64,000 bases of DNA from Desulfobacteraceae bacterium (lineage in GTDB: Bacteria; Desulfobacterota; Desulfobacteria; Desulfobacterales; Desulfosarcinaceae). The position numbers and the translations under genes are program-made. This document shows, one piece after another, positions 36,083-45,806 of the stretch (position 1 is the stretch's first letter; each line of letters begins with the position of its first letter). The stretch spans positions 41,166 through 105,165 of the forward strand of contig JABDIN010000107.1 of NCBI GenBank assembly GCA_013003715.1, read 5' to 3'. The notes under the pieces were generated by a model. That model saw nothing but the letters and a program-made list of their open reading frames with translations, did no database searches and had not been told where the DNA came from.

Positions 36083-36809
36083 GATTGTCTTTTTCCTCCG
36101 TGTTTCAGGTTCTGGTGCATGTCGTGATGATTGAGATGGATATCAAAATTTGATGTACGGCTTTTATCTCCTTCAATTTTTTCGTGGGGCTTTGGTCTTA
36201 TTTCAGAACCAAGCCTTGCTGTTCAATTCCGATCGTTTTTCAATGATTTTAAATATTAATCATTTCTTTTTTTCCGACAATAGTCTGCCTATTATATTAC
36301 TTTAATGGCAAAGCACAATACTGGATAATTCCCGTTATAATACGGTATCAAACTAGGTATTATGGAAAATATATGCTATATTAGCGGTAGGTTATGAAAC
36401 TAGCAATTTGCAGTGGTGACCGAGAGGTGTGCAGATTTATCCGCAATATTGTCCGCAAGGGGATTCCGGGGAAGAAACATCGTTCTTTTATCACCAGGTT
36501 TTGAGGATCAGTATAGGATAAATCGGCATTGCAGTTGAATCCTTGTTCAGGTTTTTTTCCATTACTATTATGAGAAGATGTAATATAAACAAGATGAAAT
36601 GGTGTGTTGACAATAGGGGGATGACGGGGGATCAATGCAGGCGGCATCAATCCCCCGGCGTTCATTATTTTTTGGGGAGTTTTTTACAAAGAAGCATGGT
36701 TTTGTTCAACGGAACGAATAATTATCCAGCACGTGGCTCAATGGAAAAAACGCCCTAACCCCTCAACTATCCGACTTCGGATAAACTGAAACGGCCGACG
36801 TTTGCCGGC
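36083..36809. other. AT-rich gap with palindromes, no convincing gene except a mini-ORF
   Basis: The 0.7-kb gap between khpA and glpV has many short stop-rich frames. Close to the glpV 3' end are two palindromes: tatccgacttcggata (36767-36782) and gccgacgtttgccggc (36793-36808). They may help end glp transcription, though no T-tract follows. An open frame on the minus strand at 36381-36665 has no start signal and I do not call it. Confidence 0.4.
36394..36504 (+). CDS. 36-aa mini-ORF, possible response-regulator N-terminus relic
   Basis: The peptide begins MKLAICSGDREVCRFIRNIV, which resembles the start of LytTR-type receiver domains (usually MxIAICDDxxxVCxxI), but the acidic pair is changed to SGD. 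It stops after 36 codons. It may be a degraded gene fragment or chance. No clear ribosome-binding site is present. Confidence 0.25.
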   Translation: MKLAICSGDREVCRFIRNIVRKGIPGKKHRSFITRF

Positions 36810-38549
36810 TTATTTCACTCGTCCTTCCCGCCAGGCCTTGATCAAATCATCGTAGTCAACGGTTTCACCACGGGGTTTCTCGTTTGTCTTGGCCTTGGGT
36901 GACCCGGGCTGACCCAGCCAGTAAGACTCGTCTTTCAAGGGATTCAGCTTCGGCCCGCAATCGCCCTGGACATTGGCTCTCTCAATGCGCTGCAGAACGC
37001 GGTCCATCTCTTTGGCGAGATTGTCCATGGCCTTGTCCACGGTGACCTCTCCTGACACAGCTTCACCTATATTTTGCCACCAGAGTTGGGCCAATTTGGG
37101 ATAATCGGGTACATTGACACCGGTGGGAGTCCAGGCCACACGTGCCGGGCTCCGGTAAAATTCCACCAATCCCCCGAGCTTGGGTGCTCTGTCGGTGAAG
37201 GATTGGTGACGGATATCGCTGTCCCGTACGGGTGTCAAGCCCACATGAGCCTTTTTCAGGGAGGTGGTCTTGGCGACGCAGAATTGGGCAAACAGCCAGG
37301 CGGCTTTGCGTCGCTCCACAGGTGTGCTCTTCATCAAGGTCCAGGAACCGCAATCCTGATAACCCAGTTTCATTCCCTCTTCCCAATAGGGACCATGGGG
37401 TGAGGGGGCCATGCGCCATTTGGGTGTGCCGTCTTCGTTTACCGTGGGGCCCGGCTTAACCATATCGGGAACAAACGCCGTGTACCAGAAGATCTGCTGT
37501 GCCACACTACCGCCGGCCAGAAAAGGCAGGTAGGTATAAAAATCCATTCCCAGTGCTCCCGGGGGGGCGTATTTACGCAGCCACTCCATGTATTTACGAA
37601 GTGCATATTTCGCTGCGGGGCCATTGGCCGCACCACCGCGGGCAACCGATGCGCCGACGGGCCGGCAATCTTCCATGCGGATACCCCACTCATCCACCGG
37701 CTTACCATTGGGAATGCCCTTGTCCCCGGCACCCGCCATGGAAAGCCATGCATCGGTGAAGCGCCAGCCCAGGTCCGGTGCTTTTTTCCCATAGTCGTTA
37801 TGCCCGAATATGGCCCTTCCATCTATCTCACGGATGTGTTCACTGAAAAATTCGGCAATATCCTCATAAGCGGACCAGTTGACCGGTACGCCGAGTTCAT
37901 ATCCATAAATTTCCTTGAATTTTTGTTTGAAATCCGCGCGGCTGAACCAGTCATAGCGAAACCAGTAAAGGTTTGCGAACTGTTGATCAGGGAGCTGGTA
38001 TAGTTTTCCGTCCGGTCCGGTGGTAAAGGATTTACCCATAAAGTCGTCAATGTCGAGGGTCGGCAGCGTCACATCCTTGCCTTCACCGGCCATAAAGTCG
38101 GACAAGGGAACAACATGCCCGTATCGGGAATGGGTCCCAATGAGATCGGAGTCATTTATATAGGCATCGTAGATGTTTTTGCCGGAAGCCCACTGGGTTT
38201 GTAACTTCTCAATGACATCCCCTTCCTGGATCAGGTCAAAGGAGACCTTGATTCCGGTAATCTCTTCAAAGGCTTTGGCCAATACCTTTGCTTCATACTC
38301 ATGGGTCGCGATGGTTTCGGATACGACCTTGATATTCATCCCCTTAAAAGGCTCGGCCGCCTTGATGAACCATTGCATTTCCGTCATTTGTTCCGCCTTA
38401 CTCAATGTCGATGGCTGAAATTCCCCATCGATCCATTTTTTGGCAGCATCCGTGTTCGCATTCGCTGAGAAGATCAGGAACGCAAATGCGGCGACAAATA
38501 CGGTCGCTGTCACAATGATTCGGGATCTCTTTTTGTGTATGATATTCAT
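36810..38549 (-). CDS. glpV: Glycerol ABC transporter, periplasmic binding protein
   Basis: The protein of about 579 aa has a signal peptide (TATVFVAAFAFLIFSANA) and an extracellular solute-binding fold of family 1. It has features of the rhizobial GlpV, such as WIDGEFQPSTLSKAEQMTEM at the mature start and the C-terminal LNPLKDESYWLGQPGSPKAK. ATG 38549 follows an aaggag site; the ATG at 38567 lies in that site. It is the last gene of the glpSTPQUV set and should deliver glycerol to GlpPQ. Confidence 0.9.
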   Translation of the reverse strand: MNIIHKKRSRIIVTATVFVAAFAFLIFSANANTDAAKKWIDGEFQPSTLSKAEQMTEMQWFIKAAEPFKGMNIKVVSETIATHEYEAKVLAKAFEEITGIKVSFDLIQEGDVIEKLQTQWASGKNIYDAYINDSDLIGTHSRYGHVVPLSDFMAGEGKDVTLPTLDIDDFMGKSFTTGPDGKLYQLPDQQFANLYWFRYDWFSRADFKQKFKEIYGYELGVPVNWSAYEDIAEFFSEHIREIDGRAIFGHNDYGKKAPDLGWRFTDAWLSMAGAGDKGIPNGKPVDEWGIRMEDCRPVGASVARGGAANGPAAKYALRKYMEWLRKYAPPGALGMDFYTYLPFLAGGSVAQQIFWYTAFVPDMVKPGPTVNEDGTPKWRMAPSPHGPYWEEGMKLGYQDCGSWTLMKSTPVERRKAAWLFAQFCVAKTTSLKKAHVGLTPVRDSDIRHQSFTDRAPKLGGLVEFYRSPARVAWTPTGVNVPDYPKLAQLWWQNIGEAVSGEVTVDKAMDNLAKEMDRVLQRIERANVQGDCGPKLNPLKDESYWLGQPGSPKAKTNEKPRGETVDYDDLIKAWREGRVK

Positions 38550-38727
38550 TATTTGATCTCCTTCCATCGGCCTTCATTTATATCTTACGGTCCTGCCGGA
38601 CGGTGTTGCCGGTGTCAAGGCCATAAACAACCAACAACATGAAACCTGTAATCACATCATTTCGGATTTATATTCGATCGTTTTTGGACCAATTTGGCAA
38701 TGTCAGTGAATCGTGATCGGCATGAAA

Positions 38728-39012
38728 TCATCCCCATCGCATGACAACGATTATCCAGCCTACAGAAAGCACAGATGCGAACCACAGCGTCATATCCGTG
38801 AATCCGATCCAAGCCAGGTGAATATAAGCGCTGCCCAGTAACCCTAGAAAAAAACGCGTGCCCCGGGTGATGGGGATCATGAGGAATCCTTTGCGCTCTG
38901 TTGTCGGTGACACCAGTTCCCAGACGAGCATGCCGCACAACATCAGGAAGATGCTGATAAAGAAAATGGCCGTCGGCAGTGTCCAGTACATCCATTCGAA
39001 ACTCATGGTCAT
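38728..39012 (-). CDS. glpU: Small DUF2160-type membrane protein of the glycerol transporter
   Basis: The 94-aa protein has three predicted membrane helices (TAIFFISIFLMLCGMLVWEL and two more). It matches the small DUF2160 protein encoded between the permeases and the binding protein in rhizobial glp operons. Its exact role in transport is unknown. It is 6 bp behind glpQ and 160 bp before glpV. Confidence 0.85.
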   Translation of the reverse strand: MTMSFEWMYWTLPTAIFFISIFLMLCGMLVWELVSPTTERKGFLMIPITRGTRFFLGLLGSAYIHLAWIGFTDMTLWFASVLSVGWIIVVMRWG

Positions 39013-39018
39013 TCCTTT

Positions 39019-39822
39019 TTACACGCGACCCAGCGCAAATCCTTTGGCCAGGTGATTTCGGACAAACCAGATGACCAGCGCACCCGGTATGATCGTCAGA
39101 ATACCGGCGGCAGCCATCAGCCCCCAGTCAAGCCCGGTGGCGCTGATAGTACGCGTCATGGTGGCAACAATCGGTTTTGCTTCGGTTACCGTCAGTGTCC
39201 TGGCGAACAACAACTCGACCCAACTGAACATAAAACAAAAAAAAGCGGTCACACCCACACCCGCCCGAATCAGGGGGAGGAAAATGGTGATGAAAAACCG
39301 GGGAAAACTGTATCCGTCGATAAAAGCGGTTTCGTCGATTTCCCTGGGAATCCCGGTCATGAAACCTTCCAGTATCCAGACCGCCAGCGGCACGTTGAAA
39401 AGGCAATGCGCCAATGCGACTGCAATATGTGTATCGATCATCTGCATGGTTGAATAGAACTGAAAATAGGGGAGGAGAAAAACCGCCGGGGGAGCCATGC
39501 GGTTTGTGAGTAACCAGAAAAACATCTGGCCGTCGCCCAGAAATTTGAAACGTGAAAACGCATATGCCGCCGGCAGGGCGAAAGACAATGAGATAATGGT
39601 ATTCATGCTGACATAGATCATTGAATTTATATAGCCCGAGTACCACGTGGGATCCGTGAAGACTTTTATATAGTTTTGAAATGTCAAATCGCTCGGATAA
39701 AGGGCGAAGGCACTGAGAATATCTGCATTGCTCCTTAGTGACATGTTGAGCATCCAGTATATCGGGATCATCAACAAAGCGAAATAAAGACAGAGCGCAA
39801 TCGTTTTTTTCCGGACACCCAT
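39019..39822 (-). CDS. glpQ: Glycerol ABC transporter permease
   Basis: The 267-aa inner-membrane protein has about six helices and the MalG/UgpE-type coupling loop EEIDETAFIDGYSFPRFFITIFLPL (EAA motif; the E is part of PREIDETAFIDG). It should pair with GlpP to form the channel. It overlaps glpP by one base, so the two are co-translated. Confidence 0.92.
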   Translation of the reverse strand: MGVRKKTIALCLYFALLMIPIYWMLNMSLRSNADILSAFALYPSDLTFQNYIKVFTDPTWYSGYINSMIYVSMNTIISLSFALPAAYAFSRFKFLGDGQMFFWLLTNRMAPPAVFLLPYFQFYSTMQMIDTHIAVALAHCLFNVPLAVWILEGFMTGIPREIDETAFIDGYSFPRFFITIFLPLIRAGVGVTAFFCFMFSWVELLFARTLTVTEAKPIVATMTRTISATGLDWGLMAAAGILTIIPGALVIWFVRNHLAKGFALGRV

Positions 39823-40691
39823 TATTTATCTCCTTTCCCCACATTCAATAGTGCCTGGTAGAATATAAAACTGAACAGAAGAATGATCAGGAAATAGATG
39901 AGAGAAAAGGCCGCTGCCGGGCCGAGATCGAACTGCCCGGTGGCGATTTTAACCAGATAAATGGAAAGGAAAGTCGTTGCATTACCGGGTCCGCCGCCGG
40001 TTAAAGCGAAGGGTTCCGCATAAATCAGGAAACTGTCCATCCAGCGCAGCAAAACAGCGATGGTGAGTACACCGCGCATTTTCGGCAGCTGTATGTATCG
40101 GAATGTCGCCCAAACCGAAGCACCGTCGATCCTGGCGGCCTGGTAATATGCCTCGGGGATGGCCCTGAGTCCGGCATAGGCCAGCAGGACGACCAGGGGC
40201 GTCCAGTGCCAGACCTCCATCAGCATCGTGGTGATCCAGGCATCAAGCGGCCTGGCGGTATGGTCGAAGGCTATCCCGAGGCTGTTGATGGTCACCCCGA
40301 ACAGGCCGATATCAGGCCGGGTGAAAATAATCCAGATGGTCCCGATGACATTCCAGGGAATTAGCAGGGGGACGGCCAGGGTTACCAGGCTCGCGGATAC
40401 GCCCCACCCCCGTTTCGGCATGGCCAATGCAATCAGTATTCCGAGCGGAATTTCAATCAGCAGAACGAGCCCGGAGAATAAAAACTGGCGCCACAATGCG
40501 TCCTGCAAGCGCTCATTGGCCAGCATTTCCTCAAACCACTCAATGCCGACAAAAACCTGCTGGCCGGGTCCCCAAATATCCTGGAGCGAGTAATTAACCA
40601 CGGTCATCAAGGGGATGATGGCGCTAAAGGCAACAATAATGAAAACCGGCAGTACCAGAAACCACGCTTTGTTGTTCTCCCACTTCTCCAT
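39822..40691 (-). CDS. glpP: Glycerol ABC transporter permease
   Basis: The 289-aa inner-membrane protein has about six helices and the MalF/UgpA-type coupling loop AIPEAYYQAARIDGASVWATFRYIQLPKM (EAA region). It forms the heterodimeric channel with GlpQ. Its start lies 13 bp behind glpT. Its length and motif order are normal. Confidence 0.92.
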   Translation of the reverse strand: MEKWENNKAWFLVLPVFIIVAFSAIIPLMTVVNYSLQDIWGPGQQVFVGIEWFEEMLANERLQDALWRQFLFSGLVLLIEIPLGILIALAMPKRGWGVSASLVTLAVPLLIPWNVIGTIWIIFTRPDIGLFGVTINSLGIAFDHTARPLDAWITTMLMEVWHWTPLVVLLAYAGLRAIPEAYYQAARIDGASVWATFRYIQLPKMRGVLTIAVLLRWMDSFLIYAEPFALTGGGPGNATTFLSIYLVKIATGQFDLGPAAAFSLIYFLIILLFSFIFYQALLNVGKGDK

Positions 40692-40704
40692 TTCGGTGCT
40701 TCCT

Positions 40705-41790
40705 TTAATTTAGCAGGCGCTCATCGGCGAACAACTTTGTCCATTGTGCCGGGAACCTCAACCACGCGTTGTTTTGAGGGGCGGGGTTTCCTTCCGGGAT
40801 TTTGGCGCGTATCATATGCCCCGAAAGATTCATGGTCATTATTTTGAAACTGCCCTGGTCTTCCACAGCTCTCACCGTCGCCGGAACACTGCCGTTGACG
40901 GAGACCGGATGTACTTCCAGGTACATGGGACGTATGCCGATTTCTAATTTCCCGCTTGCGTTTCGCCCAAGGTCCGCGGTTTTATCGTCCAGCTTAATGC
41001 TCAATTCGTTTATGAATGCCGTATTGCCGTCGATGGTGACGGGCAGAAAATTCATACCGGGACTGCCGATGAAATATCCCACGAACTTATGGCTCGGGTT
41101 CTCGAATAGTGCCTGTGGAGTGCCGGTTTGAAACAATTCGCCTTCATACATGACCATGACCTGGTCGGCAAAAGTCAAAGCTTCCACCTGATCATGGGTA
41201 ACATAGATAAACGTCAGCTTCAGTTGTTCGTGAATTTCCTTGAGTTTGCGCCTCAAATCCCATTTCAACTGCGGATCAATGACGGTCAATGGTTCATCGA
41301 ACAAGATTGCGGCCACATCATTTCTGACCAGCCCCCGTCCCAGGGATATTTTTTGCTTTGCATCCGCTGCCAGGCCGGCGGCTCTTTTTTTCAAAAGAGG
41401 TGACAGGTCGAGAATGTCGGCCACTTCCAGTACCCGTCGCTGGACATCGCTCTCACACGTACCCCGATTACGCAATGGAAAGGCAAGGTTGTCGTATACC
41501 GACATGGTATCGTAAAGGACGGGGAACTGGAACACCTGGGCGATGTTTCGTTTCTCCGGTGGCAGGGCGGTGACATCTCTTCCATCATAAGACACACGCC
41601 CCTGGCTGGGGGTCAAAAGGCCGGAAATGATGTTGAGAAGCGTTGTTTTACCGCACCCGGAAGGGCCGAGAAGTGCATACGCACCCCCATCCTGCCATCG
41701 GTCATGTATATGTTTCAGGGCAAAATCCGATTTTTTTGTCGGGGAATCGCTATAACTATGTGCGACATCGAGCAGTTCAATCTGAGCCAT
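40705..41790 (-). CDS. glpT: Glycerol ABC transporter ATPase, second subunit
   Basis: The 361-aa ATPase has Walker A GPSGCGKT and Walker B AAILFDEP, with a MOBE/TOBE-like C-terminal domain. The signature motif is degenerate: ADAKQK stands where LSGGQ is expected, as I recall for GlpT homologues. This suggests an asymmetric dimer with GlpS in which one ATP site is weak. It is not the glycerol-3-phosphate permease that shares the symbol in E. coli. Confidence 0.9.
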   Translation of the reverse strand: MAQIELLDVAHSYSDSPTKKSDFALKHIHDRWQDGGAYALLGPSGCGKTTLLNIISGLLTPSQGRVSYDGRDVTALPPEKRNIAQVFQFPVLYDTMSVYDNLAFPLRNRGTCESDVQRRVLEVADILDLSPLLKKRAAGLAADAKQKISLGRGLVRNDVAAILFDEPLTVIDPQLKWDLRRKLKEIHEQLKLTFIYVTHDQVEALTFADQVMVMYEGELFQTGTPQALFENPSHKFVGYFIGSPGMNFLPVTIDGNTAFINELSIKLDDKTADLGRNASGKLEIGIRPMYLEVHPVSVNGSVPATVRAVEDQGSFKIMTMNLSGHMIRAKIPEGNPAPQNNAWLRFPAQWTKLFADERLLN

Positions 41791-41804
41791 GGATTTCTCC
41801 CGCC

Positions 41805-42899
41805 CTAACGGTGATTGTGGGCGTCTTCGACGGGCGATGCAACCCGTGAGCCGGTTTCGTCAAATACGAACAGGTGACATGGGTTCATGAATATCGATAT
41901 TTCCGATCCGATTTTCCGCGTATGTATTCCATTTTCCTGGACAACCAGGGAAGTACCATTGTGTCTGATGTGAACAAAGGTTTCAGAACCATTGATCTCC
42001 GCCAATTCGACCGTGGATTTGAATTCCGTGTCGTCCTCTTTTGTCCTGGAGAGAAAAAGATGATTGGAGCGCAGGCCGAACAGGTATTTGCCATTGGGCA
42101 ACCCCTCCAGATGTCCCGTTAACGGTATTTTGATATTTTCTTCGAGGCGGGCATGCCGATCTTCGGCGCTGCCGCGCAAATAGTTAATGGGGGGATCGCT
42201 AAAAATCTCGGCCACTTTACTGGTCTCCGGATGACGATAAACTTTAGGGGTGGGACCAGTCTGCAACACGCAGCCTTCGTCAATGACCACGATATTGCCC
42301 CCCAGCATCAATGCTTCGGTGGGCTCGGTTGTTGTGTAGACGACAATGGCTTCCCGCTGTTGAAAAATCTCCTGTAGCTCAACACGAAGTTCTTCCCGCA
42401 ACTTATAGTCGAGATTGACCAGGGGTTCGTCCAGCAATAACAATTGGGTGTCCTTGATAAGTGCACGGGCAATGGCGGTTCGCTGCTGTTGCCCCCCGCT
42501 GAGCTCCGCCGGCAGTCGGTCTAGCAGGGGTTCAATGTGAAGCATCCGGGCGGTTTCTCTGACACGCCGATCTATTTCGGCATCATCCATGCCGCTGACG
42601 TTAAGCGGTGAGGCGATGTTATTGTAAACAGTAAGGGAAGGGTAGTTGATGAATTGTTGATATACCATGGCGATGCTTCGTTTTCGAACTGAAACTCCGG
42701 TGACATCCTTCCCGTCGATCGTAATTCTACCATGTGTGGGACGATCCAGGCCAGCCAGGATGCGGAGGATCGAGGTCTTGCCGGCTAATGTGCGTCCTAA
42801 CAGCACATTACGTGAACCGGATTCGAAGTTCAGGTTGATGTCCTTTAAGTGGCGTTCACCACCAACGATTCGGTCAATGTGTTTAAGAGATAATCCCAT
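41805..42899 (-). CDS. glpS: Glycerol ABC transporter ATPase, first subunit
   Basis: The 364-aa ATPase has Walker A GRTLAGKT, the signature LSGGQQQR and Walker B LLLLDEPL, plus a C-terminal regulatory domain. It is the first gene of the uptake operon, 195 bp downstream of glpR on the same strand. GlpS and GlpT presumably form a heterodimer that drives GlpPQ. Confidence 0.92.
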   Translation of the reverse strand: MGLSLKHIDRIVGGERHLKDINLNFESGSRNVLLGRTLAGKTSILRILAGLDRPTHGRITIDGKDVTGVSVRKRSIAMVYQQFINYPSLTVYNNIASPLNVSGMDDAEIDRRVRETARMLHIEPLLDRLPAELSGGQQQRTAIARALIKDTQLLLLDEPLVNLDYKLREELRVELQEIFQQREAIVVYTTTEPTEALMLGGNIVVIDEGCVLQTGPTPKVYRHPETSKVAEIFSDPPINYLRGSAEDRHARLEENIKIPLTGHLEGLPNGKYLFGLRSNHLFLSRTKEDDTEFKSTVELAEINGSETFVHIRHNGTSLVVQENGIHTRKIGSEISIFMNPCHLFVFDETGSRVASPVEDAHNHR

Positions 42900-43094
42900 G
42901 AATTGTCTCTCCTGACAGTCGGTGCAAAGGGTGTGACGGATATTTCACACCCCGGGGCCGGCATCATTGCGCTTATCCATTCAATGCATTCAAAGGACTT
43001 AACACCCGTGTGGAATTTTCGCAAGTGAAAATCGATGGTAAGTTTCTTTCTATACCAACCTATCTCCCATCAGTATCACAGGCCCTCCTCCCGT

Positions 43095-43988
43095 TCATTC
43101 ATTTTTCAGCGCATTTTCGTCATTTTCATCTGTTTCCCGGGCGCCCGCCACATACAAATTGACCTCGGATGCGTTTAATACTTCCTCGAGCTGGGGTGGT
43201 GGCGGTTCATCGGTAAACAGACAGTCTATCTCGCCGATGTTTCCCAGGCGTACCATGGCATTCCGGCCGAATTTCGTTCGATCTGCGGCCAGAAACACAT
43301 TCCGCGAATTATCGATGATGGCCCTGGCGGCGCTCACTTCCCGGTAGTCAAAATCAAGCAGTGTGCCGTCCAGATCGATCCCGCTGATGCCAATGATGCC
43401 GTAATCCACACGGAACTGTCTTATGAAATCGATGGTGAGCGGCCCGATGATACCGCAATCCCGGGGTCTCACCAGGCCGCCGGCCACGATGACTTCGAAA
43501 TTTTCGTTTCCGCTCAGGATCGATGCCACATTCAGATTGTTGGTGATGACCCGCAGGCGGTGGCGTTGCAGCAGCGCCTTGGCTACCTCCTCGGTGGTGG
43601 TGCCAATATTGATAAACAGTGAGGAGTTGTCGGGTATGTGCTCCACCAGCAGGTGGGCGATTTTCTGTTTTTCCTTGAGACAAAGTATCTTTCGCTGCGA
43701 GTAGGCGACATTTTCAGCGGTGGTGGCACGGCCGGCACCGCCATGATACCGAAGCACTTTATGGTCTTCGCTCAACAGGTTGAGATCGCGCCGTATCGTC
43801 TGCGGGGTGACGCCGAAGTGCTGGGCGAGATATTCTATGGTTACAAATCCCTGGGCTTGCACCAGGGTGATAATCTGATCGTGTCGCTGGCGAACGAGGG
43901 CTGCCTTTCGGGTCAGATTCGAGTCTTCAGGCGGCCCGGCCGGTTCGGTTAACGCTGATTCAAGCTCGGGCTGGCTTTTCCCATTCAT
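43095..43988 (-). CDS. glpR: DeoR-family regulator, probable glycerol repressor
   Basis: The 297-aa protein has a DeoR winged helix-turn-helix (QRHDQIITLVQAQGFVTIEYLAQHFGVTPQTIRRDLN) and the DeoR sugar-phosphate sensor domain with INIGTTTEEVAKALL and GIIGISGID. A 33-residue hydrophilic N-terminal extension precedes the HTH. It lies between the uptake operon and divergent glpA, so glycerol-3-phosphate is the probable ligand. An ggagatc site precedes ATG 43988. Confidence 0.9.
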   Translation of the reverse strand: MNGKSQPELESALTEPAGPPEDSNLTRKAALVRQRHDQIITLVQAQGFVTIEYLAQHFGVTPQTIRRDLNLLSEDHKVLRYHGGAGRATTAENVAYSQRKILCLKEKQKIAHLLVEHIPDNSSLFINIGTTTEEVAKALLQRHRLRVITNNLNVASILSGNENFEVIVAGGLVRPRDCGIIGPLTIDFIRQFRVDYGIIGISGIDLDGTLLDFDYREVSAARAIIDNSRNVFLAADRTKFGRNAMVRLGNIGEIDCLFTDEPPPPQLEEVLNASEVNLYVAGARETDENDENALKNE

Positions 43989-44195
43989 GGTGATCTCCCT
44001 GCTTCAATATATTCGGAAAAGAACAAATAGGGTAAATATATTCTTTAACGAAAATAAGATTTGGAAATATGGGCTTTTAATGATAAGAAAAGGTATCTAT
44101 CCATTGAAATCCGGGGTGATATAATCCCTGAAAGATCCGTAGCATCGTGGTTGTTTTTTCTCAAGGGAAAATTATAGGATTAAAATGTATATATT

Positions 44196-45770
44196 ATGAA
44201 AACCATACCCCACATAAAAACGCAGGTGCTGATCATCGGCGGTGGTATAACCGGCACTGGCCTGGCACGCGATCTGGCGCTTCGCGGTGTGCGGTGCGTT
44301 CTCGTGGAAGCCCGGGATATCAACGCCGGTGCATCGGGTGGTAATCATGGACTGCTCCACAGTGGTGCCCGGTATGCCGTTACCGACCCTGTTGCCGCCG
44401 GCTCCTGCTGCAAGGAGGGGGAGCTGTTGAAACGGCTCGCTCCCCATTGCATCGAAACCACCGGCGGATATTTTGTGGCGGTGGCCGGCGATGATGAAGA
44501 TTATATCGACGATTTTGAGCGGAGTTGCCGTCAAATCGGGATAATCAGCGAACCGTTGGATGTAAAAGAAGCCCTGGAAATCGAACCCAGCCTGTCCCCG
44601 GACATCATTGCGGCTTACCGGGTAAATGATGCCACCATCGATCCGTTCAGACTCTCCCTGGATAACATCGCCCACGCCCGGGAACTGGGAACAACCTTGC
44701 TGCGTTTTCACCGGGTGGTCGGTTTTGACAGGCAAGCCGGGCGGATTCAAAAAACCTGTTTGACAGATACGCGCAATGGTGGAAATACCACGGTCGATGC
44801 GCAGATCGTGGTGAACGCGACCGGTGCATGGGCGGCCCGGGTGGCGGCCCTGGCCGATGTGACGATAAATACGATCTGTTCCAAAGGCAGCCTTCTGGTT
44901 ACCCATACACGCATAACCGATGGTGTAATCAATCGTCTGAGAAGACCCGGGGATGCGGATATCCTTGTTCCCGGCGGCACTGTTTCCATTCTGGGGACTA
45001 CCGCCGAACGGGTGGACAATCCCGATGTCATTTTTCCGGAAATCCACGAAATCGATCATATCATAAACGAATGTTCCGTTATGGTGCCGGCCCTGGTGTC
45101 AACCCGATGCATCCGTGCTTTTTGCGGTGTCCGGCCCTTGATCGATTCAGGTGGTGGAGATGATGATCGATCCGCCAGCCGGGGCTTTATGCTTCTGGAT
45201 CATCTGGAAGCCGGTGTTGATAACTTCATCACCATCACCGGCGGAAAATTGACCACGTACCGGTTGATGGCCGAAAAAACCGCCGATCTGGTCTGCCGCC
45301 GCCTGGGAGTAGGAATACCCTGCACGACCCATATGGTGCCGCTGCCCAATGCCGAAGACGTTCGGTGGACGGAACCGGGCTTGTCTCCCAGGACCTGGAT
45401 CGCCAGGCAAGAACCGGATGATCTGTTGCTCTGTGAATGCGAGATGGTATCCCGGCGCATTGTCGATGACATCGTGACGAGCATCCGCCGGCAAAAAGGG
45501 GAACCCGACCTGTCGGCTATCGGCCTTAGAAGCCGCGTTGGTAAAGGGCAGTGCCAGGGCACCATCTGCAGCCAGCAACTGACTGCCTATCTTTACCGGC
45601 AGCATCAGATCGCGGCCCGCGAAGGATCGGATCAACTCCGGCGCTTTCTCCAAGAGCGCTGGCGGGGACAGTATCCGCTTCTGTGGGATATCCCCCTCGT
45701 GCAGGCGGAACTTCAGGAGGCGATATACTGCGGATTATTCGGTCTGGAGCTTGACCAAGAAGGGACTTGA
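44196..45770 (+). CDS. glpA: Anaerobic glycerol-3-phosphate dehydrogenase subunit A
   Basis: The FAD-dependent enzyme oxidises sn-glycerol-3-phosphate to dihydroxyacetone phosphate. The 524-aa protein has the FAD motif LIIGGGITGTGLARDLALRG, NHGLLHSGARYAV, and a C-terminal cysteine motif (CECEM ... CQGTIC) like the BFD-type [2Fe-2S] domain of GlpA. It is divergent from glpR and precedes glpB by 36 bp. Its partner GlpC is not adjacent. Confidence 0.95.
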   Translation: MKTIPHIKTQVLIIGGGITGTGLARDLALRGVRCVLVEARDINAGASGGNHGLLHSGARYAVTDPVAAGSCCKEGELLKRLAPHCIETTGGYFVAVAGDDEDYIDDFERSCRQIGIISEPLDVKEALEIEPSLSPDIIAAYRVNDATIDPFRLSLDNIAHARELGTTLLRFHRVVGFDRQAGRIQKTCLTDTRNGGNTTVDAQIVVNATGAWAARVAALADVTINTICSKGSLLVTHTRITDGVINRLRRPGDADILVPGGTVSILGTTAERVDNPDVIFPEIHEIDHIINECSVMVPALVSTRCIRAFCGVRPLIDSGGGDDDRSASRGFMLLDHLEAGVDNFITITGGKLTTYRLMAEKTADLVCRRLGVGIPCTTHMVPLPNAEDVRWTEPGLSPRTWIARQEPDDLLLCECEMVSRRIVDDIVTSIRRQKGEPDLSAIGLRSRVGKGQCQGTICSQQLTAYLYRQHQIAAREGSDQLRRFLQERWRGQYPLLWDIPLVQAELQEAIYCGLFGLELDQEGT

Positions 45771-45806
45771 TGAGCATTGGCGTGATCCGCCACTACAATA
45801 ATCAAA

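Noticed and set aside
36381..36665. 94-aa minus-strand ORF upstream of khpA
   Set aside because: No start signal and composition typical of chance reading frames; it overlaps the equally doubtful plus-strand mini-ORF.
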